Shown one piece after another: positions 27,161-37,578 of a stretch of DNA of 64,000 nucleotides (within the stretch, counting starts at the first letter, position 1; each line of letters opens with the position of its first letter). The stretch covers positions 124,001-188,000 of the forward strand of contig CAVQBF010000001.1 in the NCBI GenBank assembly GCA_963710615.1. Reading direction: 5' to 3'. The notes beneath the pieces are model-generated. The model saw only the letters and a list, made by a program, of their open reading frames with translations, did no database searches and had not been told where the DNA came from. A program made the position numbers and the translations under genes. This DNA comes from GCA-2746605 sp963710615. Lineage in GTDB: Bacteria > Bacteroidota > Ignavibacteria > Ignavibacteriales > Melioribacteraceae.

Positions 27161-27733
27161 ATGGACTTAGAAACCATAATAAACATACTCTTAGGGATTA
27201 GTCTTGCAACAGCAGTCGGTTTTAGAATTTTTGTGCCGCTGCTGATTATGTCTCTTGCATCAATGGGCGGTTACCTAAATCTTTCTTCGGGATTTGAATG
27301 GATTGGAACTTTTCCGGCACTTGTCATTTTTGCCGCGGCTTCTATTTTTGAGCTTGCAGCTTACTTTATACCATTTATTGATAATTTTTTAGATACAATA
27401 GCTGGCCCGACTGCAGTTGTTGCTGGGACTATTGTAATGGCCTCTTCTATTATAGAATTGGAACCCATTTATAAATGGACTTTAGCAATAGTTGCGGGTG
27501 GCGGGGCAGCTGGGTTGGTGCAAAGTTTAACAACTATTACCCGCGGGGCTTCCTCATTAACTACAGCAGGACTGGGAAATCCTTTTGTTGCCATCACAGA
27601 AACAACTGCATCGGTCGGTATTTCTATTCTTGTAATTTTCTTTCCAATGATTATTGGAATATTTATCATATTATTATTAGTATGGGCTGGTAAGAAAGTA
27701 TTAAATAGATTTATTGCTAGAACAACAGATTAA
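27161..27733 (+). CDS. DUF4126 integral membrane protein
   Basis: 190 residues, about five to six membrane helices (for example SLATAVGFRIFVPLLIMSLA and a C-terminal GISILVIFFPMIIGIFIILL). Typical DUF4126 features are the GFRIFVPLL start, the FELAAYFIPFIDNFLDTIAGP segment and the QSLTTITRGASSLTTAGLGNP loop. Family function unknown; found widely in Bacteroidetes and Proteobacteria. The gene converges with a DoxX gene five bases after its stop. Confidence 0.85.
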   Translation: MDLETIINILLGISLATAVGFRIFVPLLIMSLASMGGYLNLSSGFEWIGTFPALVIFAAASIFELAAYFIPFIDNFLDTIAGPTAVVAGTIVMASSIIELEPIYKWTLAIVAGGGAAGLVQSLTTITRGASSLTTAGLGNPFVAITETTASVGISILVIFFPMIIGIFIILLLVWAGKKVLNRFIARTTD

Positions 27734-27738
27734 ATGGT

Positions 27739-28170
27739 TTATCTCAATATAAATTTTATCAACCAATTTGATTTACTGATCTTTTTATCAACCCAAGTTT
27801 GTAGACTATATTTTCCAGGTCCGGTTAAAAATAAGAGAATATAACTTGCCAGATACATTAATGATTTTTCTTGTCTGGAAAACGGATCATCTGCATGGGC
27901 AATAAAAGCGGCAACAGCCATTGTAATAATAAGCGAGAAAGAGCTGATTCGGGTTAATAGACCCAAAACTATTAACAAGGCAGCAAAAAATTCAGCAAAT
28001 GTAGCTAGAGCAAAACTAACTGTTGGTCCAAGACCGAACGGATCTAAGAATTTTATTTCATTACCGGAAAGTAATTTTTGAAATTTACCTAACCCATGAC
28101 CAAATGCCATGAATGCACTTATCGAAACTCGAAAAACAAGTAATGCAATATTATTCAATTTGTTATTCAT
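27739..28170 (-). CDS. DoxX family membrane protein
   Basis: 143 residues with four membrane helices. The DoxX core is visible: RVSISAFMAFGHGLGKF, then a Phe/Ala-rich helix with AEFFAALLIVLGLLTR and TMAVAAFIAHADDPF. DoxX proteins are related to a subunit of a terminal quinol oxidase in archaea; bacterial ones have roles in redox homeostasis that are not well defined. Stands alone on the minus strand between two plus-strand genes. Confidence 0.85.
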   Translation of the reverse strand: MNNKLNNIALLVFRVSISAFMAFGHGLGKFQKLLSGNEIKFLDPFGLGPTVSFALATFAEFFAALLIVLGLLTRISSFSLIITMAVAAFIAHADDPFSRQEKSLMYLASYILLFLTGPGKYSLQTWVDKKISKSNWLIKFILR

Positions 28171-28295
28171 ATCTAATCCTTTTAATATTTAAGTATAAAT
28201 ATAAAAAAAGTATTGGTAGATAAAAATATTTGAGACTTAATTTTAATAAATTTACATACAAAATAATTTAGTGTATAAAATATGGAGCAGCAATT

Positions 28296-29585
28296 ATGAG
28301 AAAAATTATTTTATTGATTACATTCTTTGCTTTGATTGGATGTAATGATAAAACGAATGATAACAATATAAAAAAAGGAAATGTAATATTTATTCATCCG
28401 GATGGAACCTCGCTATCCAATTGGATTGGGATGAGAATGCTGTACTATGGACCTGATAGTGAAACTAACTGGGATAAGCTTCCCAATATGGCAATATATT
28501 CCCCCCATACATCAAATACTTTAACACCATCCTCAAATGCTGGAGCTACAATGCACTCATATGGTAAAAAAGTAGTGTATGATTCATATGGGATGGATGG
28601 AACTAATCCGCTTACTGCATTATCAGGGGAACCAATGAGTATTATGCAGGAAGCCAAAAGCAAAGGTATTGTTACGGGAATTATTAATTCGGGTCATATT
28701 GTTGAACCTGGAACGGGCGTTTTTGTCGCCAGCTCAACTGCGAGAAAAAATACTGAAGAAATTGCAATGAAAATTGTGCAATCAGGAACTGACTTAATAT
28801 TTGCCGGGGGGGAAAAAAGTTTACTGCCTAAAGGCACTGAAGGAAAGTTTGGTGTAGGAGAAAGAGAGGATGGATTAAACTTAATTGAATGGGCTAAAAA
28901 TAATGGCTATAAGGTGATTTATACTAAAGAAGCATTATTGAATCTCTCACCAGACACAGAAAAAGTTTTGGGTATTTTTGCTGCAGATAATACTTACAAT
29001 CATGAATCAGAAGAAGAACAGAAAGAAATGGGAGTGGAAAACTATAATCCCGAAGCTCCAACTTTAGCTGAGATGACAGCTGCGGCAATTAAATTTCTTG
29101 ATAAAAAAGGAAAACAATTCTTTTTAGTAATTGAAGAAGAAGGCACAGATAATTTTGGTAATCATAATAATGCAAACGGAATGCTTGAAGCGTTAAAAAG
29201 AGCTGATGATGCAATTGGCGTGGCAAGTGATTATGTAAATAAAGATGGAAATACAATGCTGATTACTGCAGCAGATAGTGAAGCTGGGGGTATGGAGATA
29301 TTAAGCTATCCTAGTCTTAATCCAGAAGAAGCAATTCCGGAAAGAGATAAAACTGGAAGTTTATACGATGGTAAATATGGAACGGGTTCGGTGCCCTTTT
29401 TAGCAAAACCGGATAGATTTGGGAATGAGTTTCCTTTTGTTGTTGTTTGGTCAACAAGTTATGATGTCTGTGGTGCTGTTATAGCAAAAGCAAAGGGATT
29501 AAATGATCATTTAATGACTGGTTCAATTCAAAATATTGATATTTACAGATTTATGTATGCAACTTTGTTCGGAAAGCTTTTATAA
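28296..29585 (+). CDS. Divergent PhoA-type alkaline phosphatase, lipoprotein
   Basis: 429 residues with lipobox LIGC (Cys16). It follows the alkaline phosphatase fold: FIHPDGTS (metal Asp36), TPSSNAGAT (nucleophile region), EEEGTDNFGNH and ITAADSEAGG. Compared with E. coli PhoA, the Asp-Ser-Ala triplet reads Ser-Ser-Asn, the metal-binding Asp-His of ADHETGG reads ADSEAGG, and the late His-Thr-Gly seems to read DVCG. Two zinc-ligand histidines are thus replaced, suggesting a different metal set or substrate (phosphodiester, sulfate or other). Expected on the outer face or in the periplasm. Its stop overlaps the end of the kinase gene on the other strand. Confidence 0.8.
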   Translation: MRKIILLITFFALIGCNDKTNDNNIKKGNVIFIHPDGTSLSNWIGMRMLYYGPDSETNWDKLPNMAIYSPHTSNTLTPSSNAGATMHSYGKKVVYDSYGMDGTNPLTALSGEPMSIMQEAKSKGIVTGIINSGHIVEPGTGVFVASSTARKNTEEIAMKIVQSGTDLIFAGGEKSLLPKGTEGKFGVGEREDGLNLIEWAKNNGYKVIYTKEALLNLSPDTEKVLGIFAADNTYNHESEEEQKEMGVENYNPEAPTLAEMTAAAIKFLDKKGKQFFLVIEEEGTDNFGNHNNANGMLEALKRADDAIGVASDYVNKDGNTMLITAADSEAGGMEILSYPSLNPEEAIPERDKTGSLYDGKYGTGSVPFLAKPDRFGNEFPFVVVWSTSYDVCGAVIAKAKGLNDHLMTGSIQNIDIYRFMYATLFGKLL

Positions 29586-32500
29586 GGATTTAGACCTTTT
29601 ATTTGGGCTCTTCTTTTTAAATCTTATTGCAAATGTTGAGCCCTCATTCTTTTTACTTTTTACTGATATTTCTGCATTATTTAATTCGCAATAATTTCTT
29701 ACCAAAGTTAATCCAAGTCCGGTTCCTTCAAATTTTCGGGTGTATCCTGTTTCCTCTTGAGAGAAAGGTTCAAATATTTTCGTTAAAAATTCATCATTCA
29801 TACCAACACCGGTATCATTAATTTCTACTACAACTTCTTTTGCAACATTTTTTTCAACCTTAACTTTAATTGAACCTGACTTTGTATATTTAATAGCATT
29901 GTGAATTAAGTTGGCAAAAATTTGTGTTAATGTGTAGCTGTCTGCATAAACACTTAAAGATTTATAGGTTGTTTCCAGGGAAAGAGTTAAAGCTTTTTTA
30001 GTTGCTTCTTGCTTAAATTCTGAAATTATATCTTTTAATGCAGAAATAATGTTTAGTTTAGTTGGAGTTACTGTAAAACTGCCCGATTGAATTTGCGAAA
30101 CATTGAGTATTAGATCAATGGTTCTAATTAATCTTCTTCCACCATTCTCAATCATTTTAAATGAATCTTTTAAATCTTCTTCAACTACTTCTTCCAAACT
30201 TTCTTTAAGCAGAGAAGTAAAACTTAAAATTGTATTTACAGGCGTTCGAATTTCATGAGACATTTGCGCGAGAAAATCAGATTTTAGATTATTCGATCTC
30301 TCAGCATCTTCCTTGGCTGCTACAATTTCTTTTACATATTGAAGCCGTTCAATTTCTGCAGAACTTCTTGATGCAAAAATTTCTAATACTGATTTAGTGA
30401 ATTCTAAGTTTTTAATTTCTCCTTGCTGCAGAATTATTATTATTCCAATTGGCAATCCTTTTGAATTTAAGAGAGGTCTACCCATATAATTATTTATTTT
30501 CATCTTCTTTAAAAATTTGTCATTAGGGTAATTAAGATGAATATTTTCGAGAAGAACGGTTTTGTTCTGATCAAGCACAAACTCACTTGGGGAATTTTTA
30601 ATTTGATAGTGTATGTTGTCAATCAAGTCACCATTTTTCCAGATTGCAAGGGACTCTGCGCTTTTCTTATTGTCAGAGAGTTGAGCAATTAAAACGCAAT
30701 CAATTTGTAATGTGTTGCCGATAAATGTTACAAGTGATTTAAAGAATGAATCACCAATAGACGAGGAAATCCCTTGAGCTATTTGCTGTAAAGCATTCTG
30801 CATTTTTTTGCTCTCAGTTATGTTTTTCTGTATACCCCATATATTTATTAACTTGCCGTCCTTGATAATTCCTATTGAGTTATTTAGAATTATCAGCTCT
30901 TCTCCCTTTGTGTTATATTCAATAGTTTCTACATCAGTTACTTTATAATTATTATTTATAAAGTCCAAGTTTGCTCTAAAGTTTTCCTTGGAAATGTTAT
31001 CTCCATAGAAATCGCTCATTTTTTTACCGACTATTTCTTTATAGGAGTTTTGTTCATACATTCTTGCAAAAGAATTATTACATTCACCTACTATACCACA
31101 TTGAATCATTAGGTCCACTTGCTCTTTTGGAGGTAATGAAACATTAATCGGTTTTTCAAAATCAATTCTATAGATACCTTCGGAACTTCGGGAGATAAAA
31201 TCTCTATATCTTGTTTCGCTTTCGGTAAGTTTATCTACTATTTGCTTTTTCCAAATCGCAGAGCTTACATTTTCAGAGACAATCTTTAATAATTCCAAAT
31301 CATTATTGTTGTAAGCTTCTTCATTATTATAATCTTGAACACCCATAACCCCAACTACAATATTATCAACTACTAAAGGGGTCCCCAGCCAAATAGGGCA
31401 AGATTCACCGACAATGCCTTTTATTTCTCCTTCGTTTTCAAGAGCAGTTTGCATTTTACTATCAACTAAAATAGCTTTGTTTTTTCTGCGCACATAATCG
31501 GTTAAGCTATCTTTCAACTGCAACTGAGTTATTTCATCAATTACGTCAAATTCATCTACATGATATGGGAAAGAATAAGTATCTGTATTTTTATCATACA
31601 TTGCTACATAAAAGTTTTGAGTTGCAATGATTGATGAAAGTTCTTCCCTTACTATTCCTAAAAATTCAGATAAACTTTTTACTTCGTTTACTGCTTGAGA
31701 AATATTAAGTAACACGCTCTGTAGTTTTTCTTTCTTTTTATTTTCTGTTACATCCAGCAATTGAGCGATTGTCTTTATTTTGCCTGAAAAATTTACAACA
31801 GAAGAACTTAGTTTTATATCAACAATTTTTTTATCCGCTCTAATTATTTTAATATCATACTCTGAAGGCACTGACAACCCTTTTTGTCTGTCTTGATATC
31901 TTTTTACAACCAGATCATAGGATTCATCAGATAAAAACTCTCTAAAATCTTTTCCAATCAATTCATTTTTGGTTTTTTGAACAATTTTACAAAATTGGTC
32001 ATTTACATATTCAAATTGAAAATTCATGTCGACGATAATAATCCCGAGATGAGAATTTTCGATCATTGATCTAAATTTTTCTTCAGATTGTAAGATAGCT
32101 TCTTCGGTCTGCTTACGTAGAGTAATATCTTTGAATTGAGAAAGTGTCCTTAGTTTTCCTTTTGAATCTACAAAAACAGTGCTTCTAATTTCGAAAATTT
32201 TTTCTTTATTTTGTTTGGTAACGATAGGCAGCTCAAATTTCGACTGATGCTTTTTACCATTTTTCCGTCCTTTGTATTTTTTAATTGCCATTTCCTTTGT
32301 TCTGGCACTTATTAACTCTCTAAAATCAATATTAGTAATTTCGTCTTTTGAATAGCCGGTAAGTTCGCAAAGTCTATTATTAACAAAGGTTATTAAATAA
32401 TTATCGTCTATAATCATTATTCCATCATGAGAATTCTCAACAATTAATTGATTCATCTCAGCAGCTTCTTTCGAATCTAATGAATCTGAAATAAGTTTAG

Positions 32501-32594
32501 AAACACCATTATTTTTTAATGCAACAATTTCTTTAACTAACTCTTCTTTGGTTAATTTATTGAGTTTGTTAATATCTTGTTGAGTCATTCGCAT
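29580..32594 (-). CDS. Large soluble PAS/GAF sensor histidine kinase
   Basis: 1004 residues without membrane segments. Order: short coiled N-terminus, PAS (about 50-165), PAS (about 170-290), GAF (about 300-450), divergent PAS (about 460-600), second GAF (about 605-765), then the kinase core. The H-box AQMSHEIRTP has the phospho-accepting His near residue 780, followed by an N-box (IFANLIHNAIKYT), G1 (INDTGVGM) and G2 (EGTGLGLTL). It senses a cytoplasmic signal and should phosphorylate an unlinked response regulator; no receiver domain or regulator gene is adjacent. Two ATGs (32594, 32588) compete as start without a strong ribosome site. Confidence 0.9.
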   Translation of the reverse strand: MRMTQQDINKLNKLTKEELVKEIVALKNNGVSKLISDSLDSKEAAEMNQLIVENSHDGIMIIDDNYLITFVNNRLCELTGYSKDEITNIDFRELISARTKEMAIKKYKGRKNGKKHQSKFELPIVTKQNKEKIFEIRSTVFVDSKGKLRTLSQFKDITLRKQTEEAILQSEEKFRSMIENSHLGIIIVDMNFQFEYVNDQFCKIVQKTKNELIGKDFREFLSDESYDLVVKRYQDRQKGLSVPSEYDIKIIRADKKIVDIKLSSSVVNFSGKIKTIAQLLDVTENKKKEKLQSVLLNISQAVNEVKSLSEFLGIVREELSSIIATQNFYVAMYDKNTDTYSFPYHVDEFDVIDEITQLQLKDSLTDYVRRKNKAILVDSKMQTALENEGEIKGIVGESCPIWLGTPLVVDNIVVGVMGVQDYNNEEAYNNNDLELLKIVSENVSSAIWKKQIVDKLTESETRYRDFISRSSEGIYRIDFEKPINVSLPPKEQVDLMIQCGIVGECNNSFARMYEQNSYKEIVGKKMSDFYGDNISKENFRANLDFINNNYKVTDVETIEYNTKGEELIILNNSIGIIKDGKLINIWGIQKNITESKKMQNALQQIAQGISSSIGDSFFKSLVTFIGNTLQIDCVLIAQLSDNKKSAESLAIWKNGDLIDNIHYQIKNSPSEFVLDQNKTVLLENIHLNYPNDKFLKKMKINNYMGRPLLNSKGLPIGIIIILQQGEIKNLEFTKSVLEIFASRSSAEIERLQYVKEIVAAKEDAERSNNLKSDFLAQMSHEIRTPVNTILSFTSLLKESLEEVVEEDLKDSFKMIENGGRRLIRTIDLILNVSQIQSGSFTVTPTKLNIISALKDIISEFKQEATKKALTLSLETTYKSLSVYADSYTLTQIFANLIHNAIKYTKSGSIKVKVEKNVAKEVVVEINDTGVGMNDEFLTKIFEPFSQEETGYTRKFEGTGLGLTLVRNYCELNNAEISVKSKKNEGSTFAIRFKKKSPNKRSKSL

Positions 32595-32799
32595 AAATTG
32601 GTCTTTTAGGATAATACGTTATTAAAAAAGATGATATTTTCTCCTTTATACTATCGAAAATAAAATAGATTTCTTTTAATTTTTCTTTAGAAATAACTTA
32701 ATTTTAATAAATTTGTAAATGTCGGAATATAGATAATATTTGCTATGTTAATTCAATTAAATTTTTACTTAAAATTTTGCTGAAAAGGAAGGATATAGA

Positions 32800-33465
32800 A
32801 TGCCGCATTTTAATAAAGACTTTATAGATTTTTTTAAAGAGTTAGAAGAGAATAATAATCGCGAATGGTTTACCGAGAACAAAGAGAGATATGAAAAATC
32901 CGTGAAAATACCATTTGAACATTTTGTCCAGGATATGATTTATAGAATTCACGAAGTGGATGAAAACTTAATGCTAACCCCTAAAGAAGCTATTTTTAGA
33001 ATTTATCGCGATATTAGATTCAGTAAAGATAAAACACCTTACAAAACTCACGTTTCTGCAGTTATCTCAAATGGGGGTAGAAAGAATTTTGATGATCCGG
33101 GAGTTTATATTGAAATAGGAGCCGACTACTTGAGGTTTTATGGTGGGCTCTATCAATTAGATAAAAATCAAATTGAAAAAGTTAGAAGATTTATTGCTTC
33201 AAATTTGCAAGAATTCGAAAAGCTTCTTACTAACAAAAATTTTAAAAAGTACTTTCTAACAGTAAGAGGTGAAAGTAATAAGAGAATTCCAAAAGAATTT
33301 TTAAATGCCTACGAACAACAGCCACTTATAGCTAACAAGCAATTTTACTATTTTACAGAATTATCCGGTGATAAGATTACAACTAAAAATTTACCCCAAA
33401 TGTTAATGAAGTTTTATCATGCAGCGGAACCTATGAGCAGTTTTTTAAGTAGAGCATTAAGTTAG
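32800..33465 (+). CDS. DUF2461 family protein
   Basis: 221 residues matching the DUF2461 (YoaR/TIGR02453) family along its whole length: FFKELEENNNREWFTENKERYE, RIYRDIRFSKDKTPYKTHVSA, GVYIEIGADYLRFYGGLY, and LPQMLMKFYHAAEPM near the end. Cytoplasmic, widespread, no known reaction. The ATG at 32800 is preceded by AGGAAGG, a strong ribosome site. Monocistronic by appearance: the M28 peptidase gene follows after 45 bases. Confidence 0.85.
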   Translation: MPHFNKDFIDFFKELEENNNREWFTENKERYEKSVKIPFEHFVQDMIYRIHEVDENLMLTPKEAIFRIYRDIRFSKDKTPYKTHVSAVISNGGRKNFDDPGVYIEIGADYLRFYGGLYQLDKNQIEKVRRFIASNLQEFEKLLTNKNFKKYFLTVRGESNKRIPKEFLNAYEQQPLIANKQFYYFTELSGDKITTKNLPQMLMKFYHAAEPMSSFLSRALS

Positions 33466-33510
33466 TAAATTTATTATTTTAGGCGCTAAAGAAAACATGA
33501 AGGATATTCG

Positions 33511-35079
33511 GTGATAGTAAAAAAGATCAATATATTAGCCTTATTATTTTTCATGATAAGCTTCCACCATCTCTTTTCTCAACATGCAGTATCACTAAAA
33601 GACAACAGTTATACTTATCTCAAATCAAATTTGGAATTTTTAGCATCTGATGAACTAGAAGGCAGAGAAGCTACTTCGAGAGGTGAGAAGCTTGCAAGTT
33701 TGTTTATTTCTGAAGAATTAGAAAAATATGAAGTACTTCCATTTGGAGACAACGGAACATATTTTCAGAATTTTAATATGATTTTAACCGGCTTTAATGA
33801 AAACAGCGGTTTATCAATTATAAATGAAAATAAAGAAGAAGTTAAATTTCAAAATGGGGCGCATATAGTTTATAATCCACGAAATTTACCTGATAGTAGT
33901 TATAATGCTAAAATATTCGAAATCGTTTTTGCCGGATACGGAATATTTTCGGAAGCAGATCATTACAATAGTTACGATGATGTTGATGTTAAAGGTAAAA
34001 TTGTTTTGGTGATAAATGGAACTCCAAAAATTAATGGAGAAGAAATACTTAGTAAAGATATTGTAAGAAAATATCAAAGATCATCTACCAAGATTGAGCT
34101 TGCCAAAGTTAATGGTGCGGTTGGCTTGCTTGTTTTGCCAAATGATGAAACCCTTAAATATTGGGATTATATTCAAGAATGGGCTAAATCAAGATCTTAC
34201 AAATTAGAAGAAGAGTTTGATCCAGCTAAAGCAACAGATCATATTCCTACAATAATGCTTAATGATGTTTCTGCAGAAGTATTATTAAGAGATGAAATTA
34301 TAAACTATGCTTCCTTAATTAAAGATCAAGATCCAAATCCAAAATCATTTGATTTGAAATCCAAAATTAAATTTGATTACGCAGTTCTGATTGAAAAAAA
34401 ATCAGCCAGAAATGTAATTGGAATTATTGAAGGTAATAATGAAAATCTTAAGAATGAATTTTTGACAATTGGCGCGCATTATGATCATTTAGGTTTAGGA
34501 GAGGATGAAGTTTATAATGGCGCAGATGATAATGGTTCTGGAACTGTTACAATTCTAGAGGTTGCAAGAAAATTAGCAATTAGTAAAATTAACCAAAGAC
34601 CGGTAGTGGTAATCTTTCATACAGCTGAAGAAAAGGGTTTAAAAGGAGCAAAGTACCTTACTAATCATTCTGATTTCGTTGATGATGCCATTGTACATAT
34701 TAATATTGATATGGTGGGAAGAAGAAGCGAAGATTCAATTTATTGTATTGGTGCGAGTAAAATAAGCAGCGAACTGGGAGAAATTATTGAAGAAGTAAAT
34801 TCAGAAACCTCAATGTTTACTTTGGATTATAAGTTTGATGACCCTAATGATCCCCAAAGATTATATAACCGAAGCGATCATGTTCATTATGCAAATAAGG
34901 GTATTCCCATAGCTTTCTTTTATGATTACATGAAAAAAGATTATCATAAACCAACGGATACTGTTGAAAAAATTAATTTTGATAAAATGATTCGAATGAC
35001 AAAGTTGATATATAATTTAATTATGAGGATTTCGAATTTGGATCATAAGCTAACTGTAGATGATACTTCATTAAATTAA
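33511..35079 (+). CDS. M28 family zinc aminopeptidase, exported
   Basis: 522 residues from GTG 33511, needed for the signal peptide (MIVKKINILALLFF..., cleavage after LFSQ). A PA-domain insertion at about 110-280 (IVFAGYGIFSEAD, GAVGLLVLP) precedes the catalytic domain. Zinc ligands are visible in GAHYDHLG (His), NGADDNGSGT (bridging Asp), TAEEKGL (Glu catalytic and ligand), NIDMVGR (Asp) and DYHKPTDT (His). It is expected to remove N-terminal residues from peptides in the periplasm or outside. Followed by an M1 peptidase gene after 24 bases; the two likely work together in peptide use. Confidence 0.9.
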   Translation: MIVKKINILALLFFMISFHHLFSQHAVSLKDNSYTYLKSNLEFLASDELEGREATSRGEKLASLFISEELEKYEVLPFGDNGTYFQNFNMILTGFNENSGLSIINENKEEVKFQNGAHIVYNPRNLPDSSYNAKIFEIVFAGYGIFSEADHYNSYDDVDVKGKIVLVINGTPKINGEEILSKDIVRKYQRSSTKIELAKVNGAVGLLVLPNDETLKYWDYIQEWAKSRSYKLEEEFDPAKATDHIPTIMLNDVSAEVLLRDEIINYASLIKDQDPNPKSFDLKSKIKFDYAVLIEKKSARNVIGIIEGNNENLKNEFLTIGAHYDHLGLGEDEVYNGADDNGSGTVTILEVARKLAISKINQRPVVVIFHTAEEKGLKGAKYLTNHSDFVDDAIVHINIDMVGRRSEDSIYCIGASKISSELGEIIEEVNSETSMFTLDYKFDDPNDPQRLYNRSDHVHYANKGIPIAFFYDYMKKDYHKPTDTVEKINFDKMIRMTKLIYNLIMRISNLDHKLTVDDTSLN

Positions 35080-35103
35080 CATTTTAAAATAGGAAGTTTT
35101 CAA

Positions 35104-36999
35104 ATGAACAAAGGAGTTGTTTTTATTTGTTTATTCAGTCTGGTTACAATTTCGTTAATAGGGCAAAATTCAGATTTGTTTATTCCGTTAAACATCCAGA
35201 AGGCAATTGATAATGGAACAAGATCCATTGATGGAAAACCAGGGGAAAAATATTGGCAAAATAAATCTGAGTATAAGATTACCGCAGAACTTTTACCGGA
35301 TAGTAGTTATTTGATTGGAGAAGAAGAGATAACCTATTATAATAATAGTCCTGACTCTTTGCGTCAGATTATAATTAGACTTTACCAAGACATATATAAA
35401 ATTGGAGCAGTGCGAGATTGGTATTTTGGGCGAACCGGATTGAATGATGGTGTAAAAATTAATTATATTATCGTTAATGGAGATACATTAGATATTTCAT
35501 TTGGTAGCAGCAATATTAGAAGAGGTTCAACAAATCTTACTATCTATCCTAAAAATAAAATAGCACCGAATAGTATTACAAAATTAAAAATAGGCTGGGA
35601 ATTTGAAATTTCAGAGAAAAGGCCAATGAGAATGGGAAATTATGGAGACAATAATTTTTATGTGGCTTACTGGTATCCTCAAATAGCTGTTTATGATGAT
35701 ATTGACGGGTGGGATAGAGTTGAATATAGTGGTACAGTAGAGTTTTATAATGATTTTTCGGATTTTGATGTTAAGCTTGAAAGTTCCTGCGGGATGGTTG
35801 TTTGGGCTACTGGAGAACTGCAAAATGGGAAAGCACTTCTGCGGAAGATATTTATAATAATTATGAACAAGCAAAAGTATCGGATGAAACAGTTAGAATT
35901 ATTACTCAAGAAGATTATAAAAAGGGATTAGTAACAGCAGATAACGAATTTAATGAATGGCACTTTAAAGCTGATAATGTTTCTGATTTTACTTTTGCAG
36001 CAAGCAAAAATTTAAATTGGGATGGTGCTAGTGTAATTGTTGATAGTTCTACTGGAAGACGATCACTTACAGATGTAATTTATAAAGATGGTACGATTCA
36101 TTATGATGAAGGTGCGCAATATGCAAGAACAACAGTAGAATATTTATCACATGAAATACCTGGTTATCCTTATCCATATACACATGCTACAACTTACTGT
36201 AACGGAAGTCGCGGTGGTGGAATGGAAAGCGTGATGATGGCAAACAACGGCGCTCCTACTGATAGAGCAAGTCATATTGGTTTGGTATTCCATGAAATAT
36301 CACATAATTATTTCCCTTTTATGATGGGTACAAACGAAAGAAAATATGCTTTTATGGATGAAGGCTGGGCAGCATTTTTACCAACAGAAATTGTAGAAAA
36401 ATATGAACCAGAATCAAATTACAGAGCTGGAAGAATCTCTTTATATGCAAAAGCGGCTGGCACAGAAAAAGATTTACCTTTGGTTACTCCATCATATAGC
36501 GTTAAAACAGATGGCAGATTAGTATTTTATAATCGACCTGCAGTTGCATATTATGAACTTATGGAATTATTAGGGAAAGATCTATTTAAAAAGTCAATGC
36601 TAGAATATGTTAATAGGTGGCAAGGCAAACATCCAATCCCTCAAGATTTCTTTAATACTATTAGTAATGTTGCTGGTGAAGACCTTAGCTGGTTTTGGAA
36701 ACCATGGTTTTTTGAATTTGGTTATCCGGATCTTTCGGTTACCAATGTTGACTTTGACAGGAAATATAGTGAAGGCCACAATCAAAAAAGTAGGCAACAT
36801 CCCTACAAGAGTGCTTGCTGTCTTTGTTTTTGAAGATGGAACTATCCAATCGGTTTCAAGATCTGCAAGAGAATGGAAAAATGGAAATAATGAAATTATT
36901 GTTGAATTACAGACGTCTAAAAAAGTTAAAAATGTTTTTCTTGAGAATAAATATATTCCTGATTCAGTTGAAAAGAATGATTTCTTTACAGTGAAATAA
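35104..36999 (+). pseudogene. M1 family metallopeptidase, exported, two frameshifts
   Basis: Three frames make one protein. Frame 1 (35104 to about 35827) has the signal peptide and N-terminal domain (IIIRLYQDIYK, MGNYGDNNFYVAYWYPQIAVYDD). One base is missing at GGG 35827-35829. Frame 2 (to about 36765) has the GGGMESVMM element and zinc motif HEISH plus distal Glu (FMDEGWA). One extra base near 36764-36766 moves to frame 3, which gives the last 75 residues (ATIKKVGNIPTRVLAVF...) ending at 36999. The parts align as a complete secreted M1 aminopeptidase of about 630 residues. Both breaks sit in simple base runs and may be sequencing errors. Confidence 0.75.
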
Positions 37000-37003
37000 G
37001 AAA

Positions 37004-37450
37004 ATGATTTCAATGAAGGTATTTAAACAAGTATTTGGATTACTATTTGTTTTGTTAAGTTTTAACAGGGGTTTGTTATTCTGCCAAACAGATAGTAAAG
37101 CAAGTATAGAAAACTTTGGTAAAAGTAATGATAATAGTGAGTATAAGTTAAGACTCGATAGATTAGAAAAATATAAATCTCCTCTATTGAGTTTGAAAAG
37201 CAAAGTTTACATTGATAATTATAGTGAATTTATTCTTCATGAATTAAATCAAGACGTTTTGCAGGAAAACTTATCACGATTAAAGTTAAGAAAAGATATT
37301 AACAGCGCCTTGGTAATTTACAGAGATGGACTTATTAAAAATGACCTTGGCGTTTTTGGTGAAATTCTTGGTTATACTAACACAGCTGCTGCAATTGGGT
37401 TGGGTATTTATCATTTGGTTAAGTATAAAAAGAAATACGGAATAAAATAA
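37004..37450 (+). CDS. Exported hypothetical protein
   Basis: 148 residues beginning MISMKVFKQ; ATG 37013 is an equally good start. A signal peptide ends near LLFCQT (residue 28). The middle is helical and charged (LRLDRLEKYKSPLLSLKSKVYIDNY, VLQENLSRLKLRKDI), and there is a C-terminal hydrophobic stretch (TAAAIGLGIYHLVKY) with a basic tail, perhaps a membrane contact. It starts four bases after the M1 peptidase stop and is probably in the same transcript. No family recognised. Confidence 0.65.
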   Translation: MISMKVFKQVFGLLFVLLSFNRGLLFCQTDSKASIENFGKSNDNSEYKLRLDRLEKYKSPLLSLKSKVYIDNYSEFILHELNQDVLQENLSRLKLRKDINSALVIYRDGLIKNDLGVFGEILGYTNTAAAIGLGIYHLVKYKKKYGIK

Positions 37451-37578
37451 TTTTTTGGTAATTATCACATCACATCAATATTAGTTTTAAGAAAATCTAA
37501 AACTAAATCAATTATTTATAGACTAAAACATTATTTTTACATAAGTGAATCCATTTCTTTTAATTTTAATTTCTTAAA

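Noticed and set aside
36600..37013. 137-codon frame on the minus strand
   Set aside because: Lies opposite the end of the M1 peptidase, whose own reconstructed frame is convincing.
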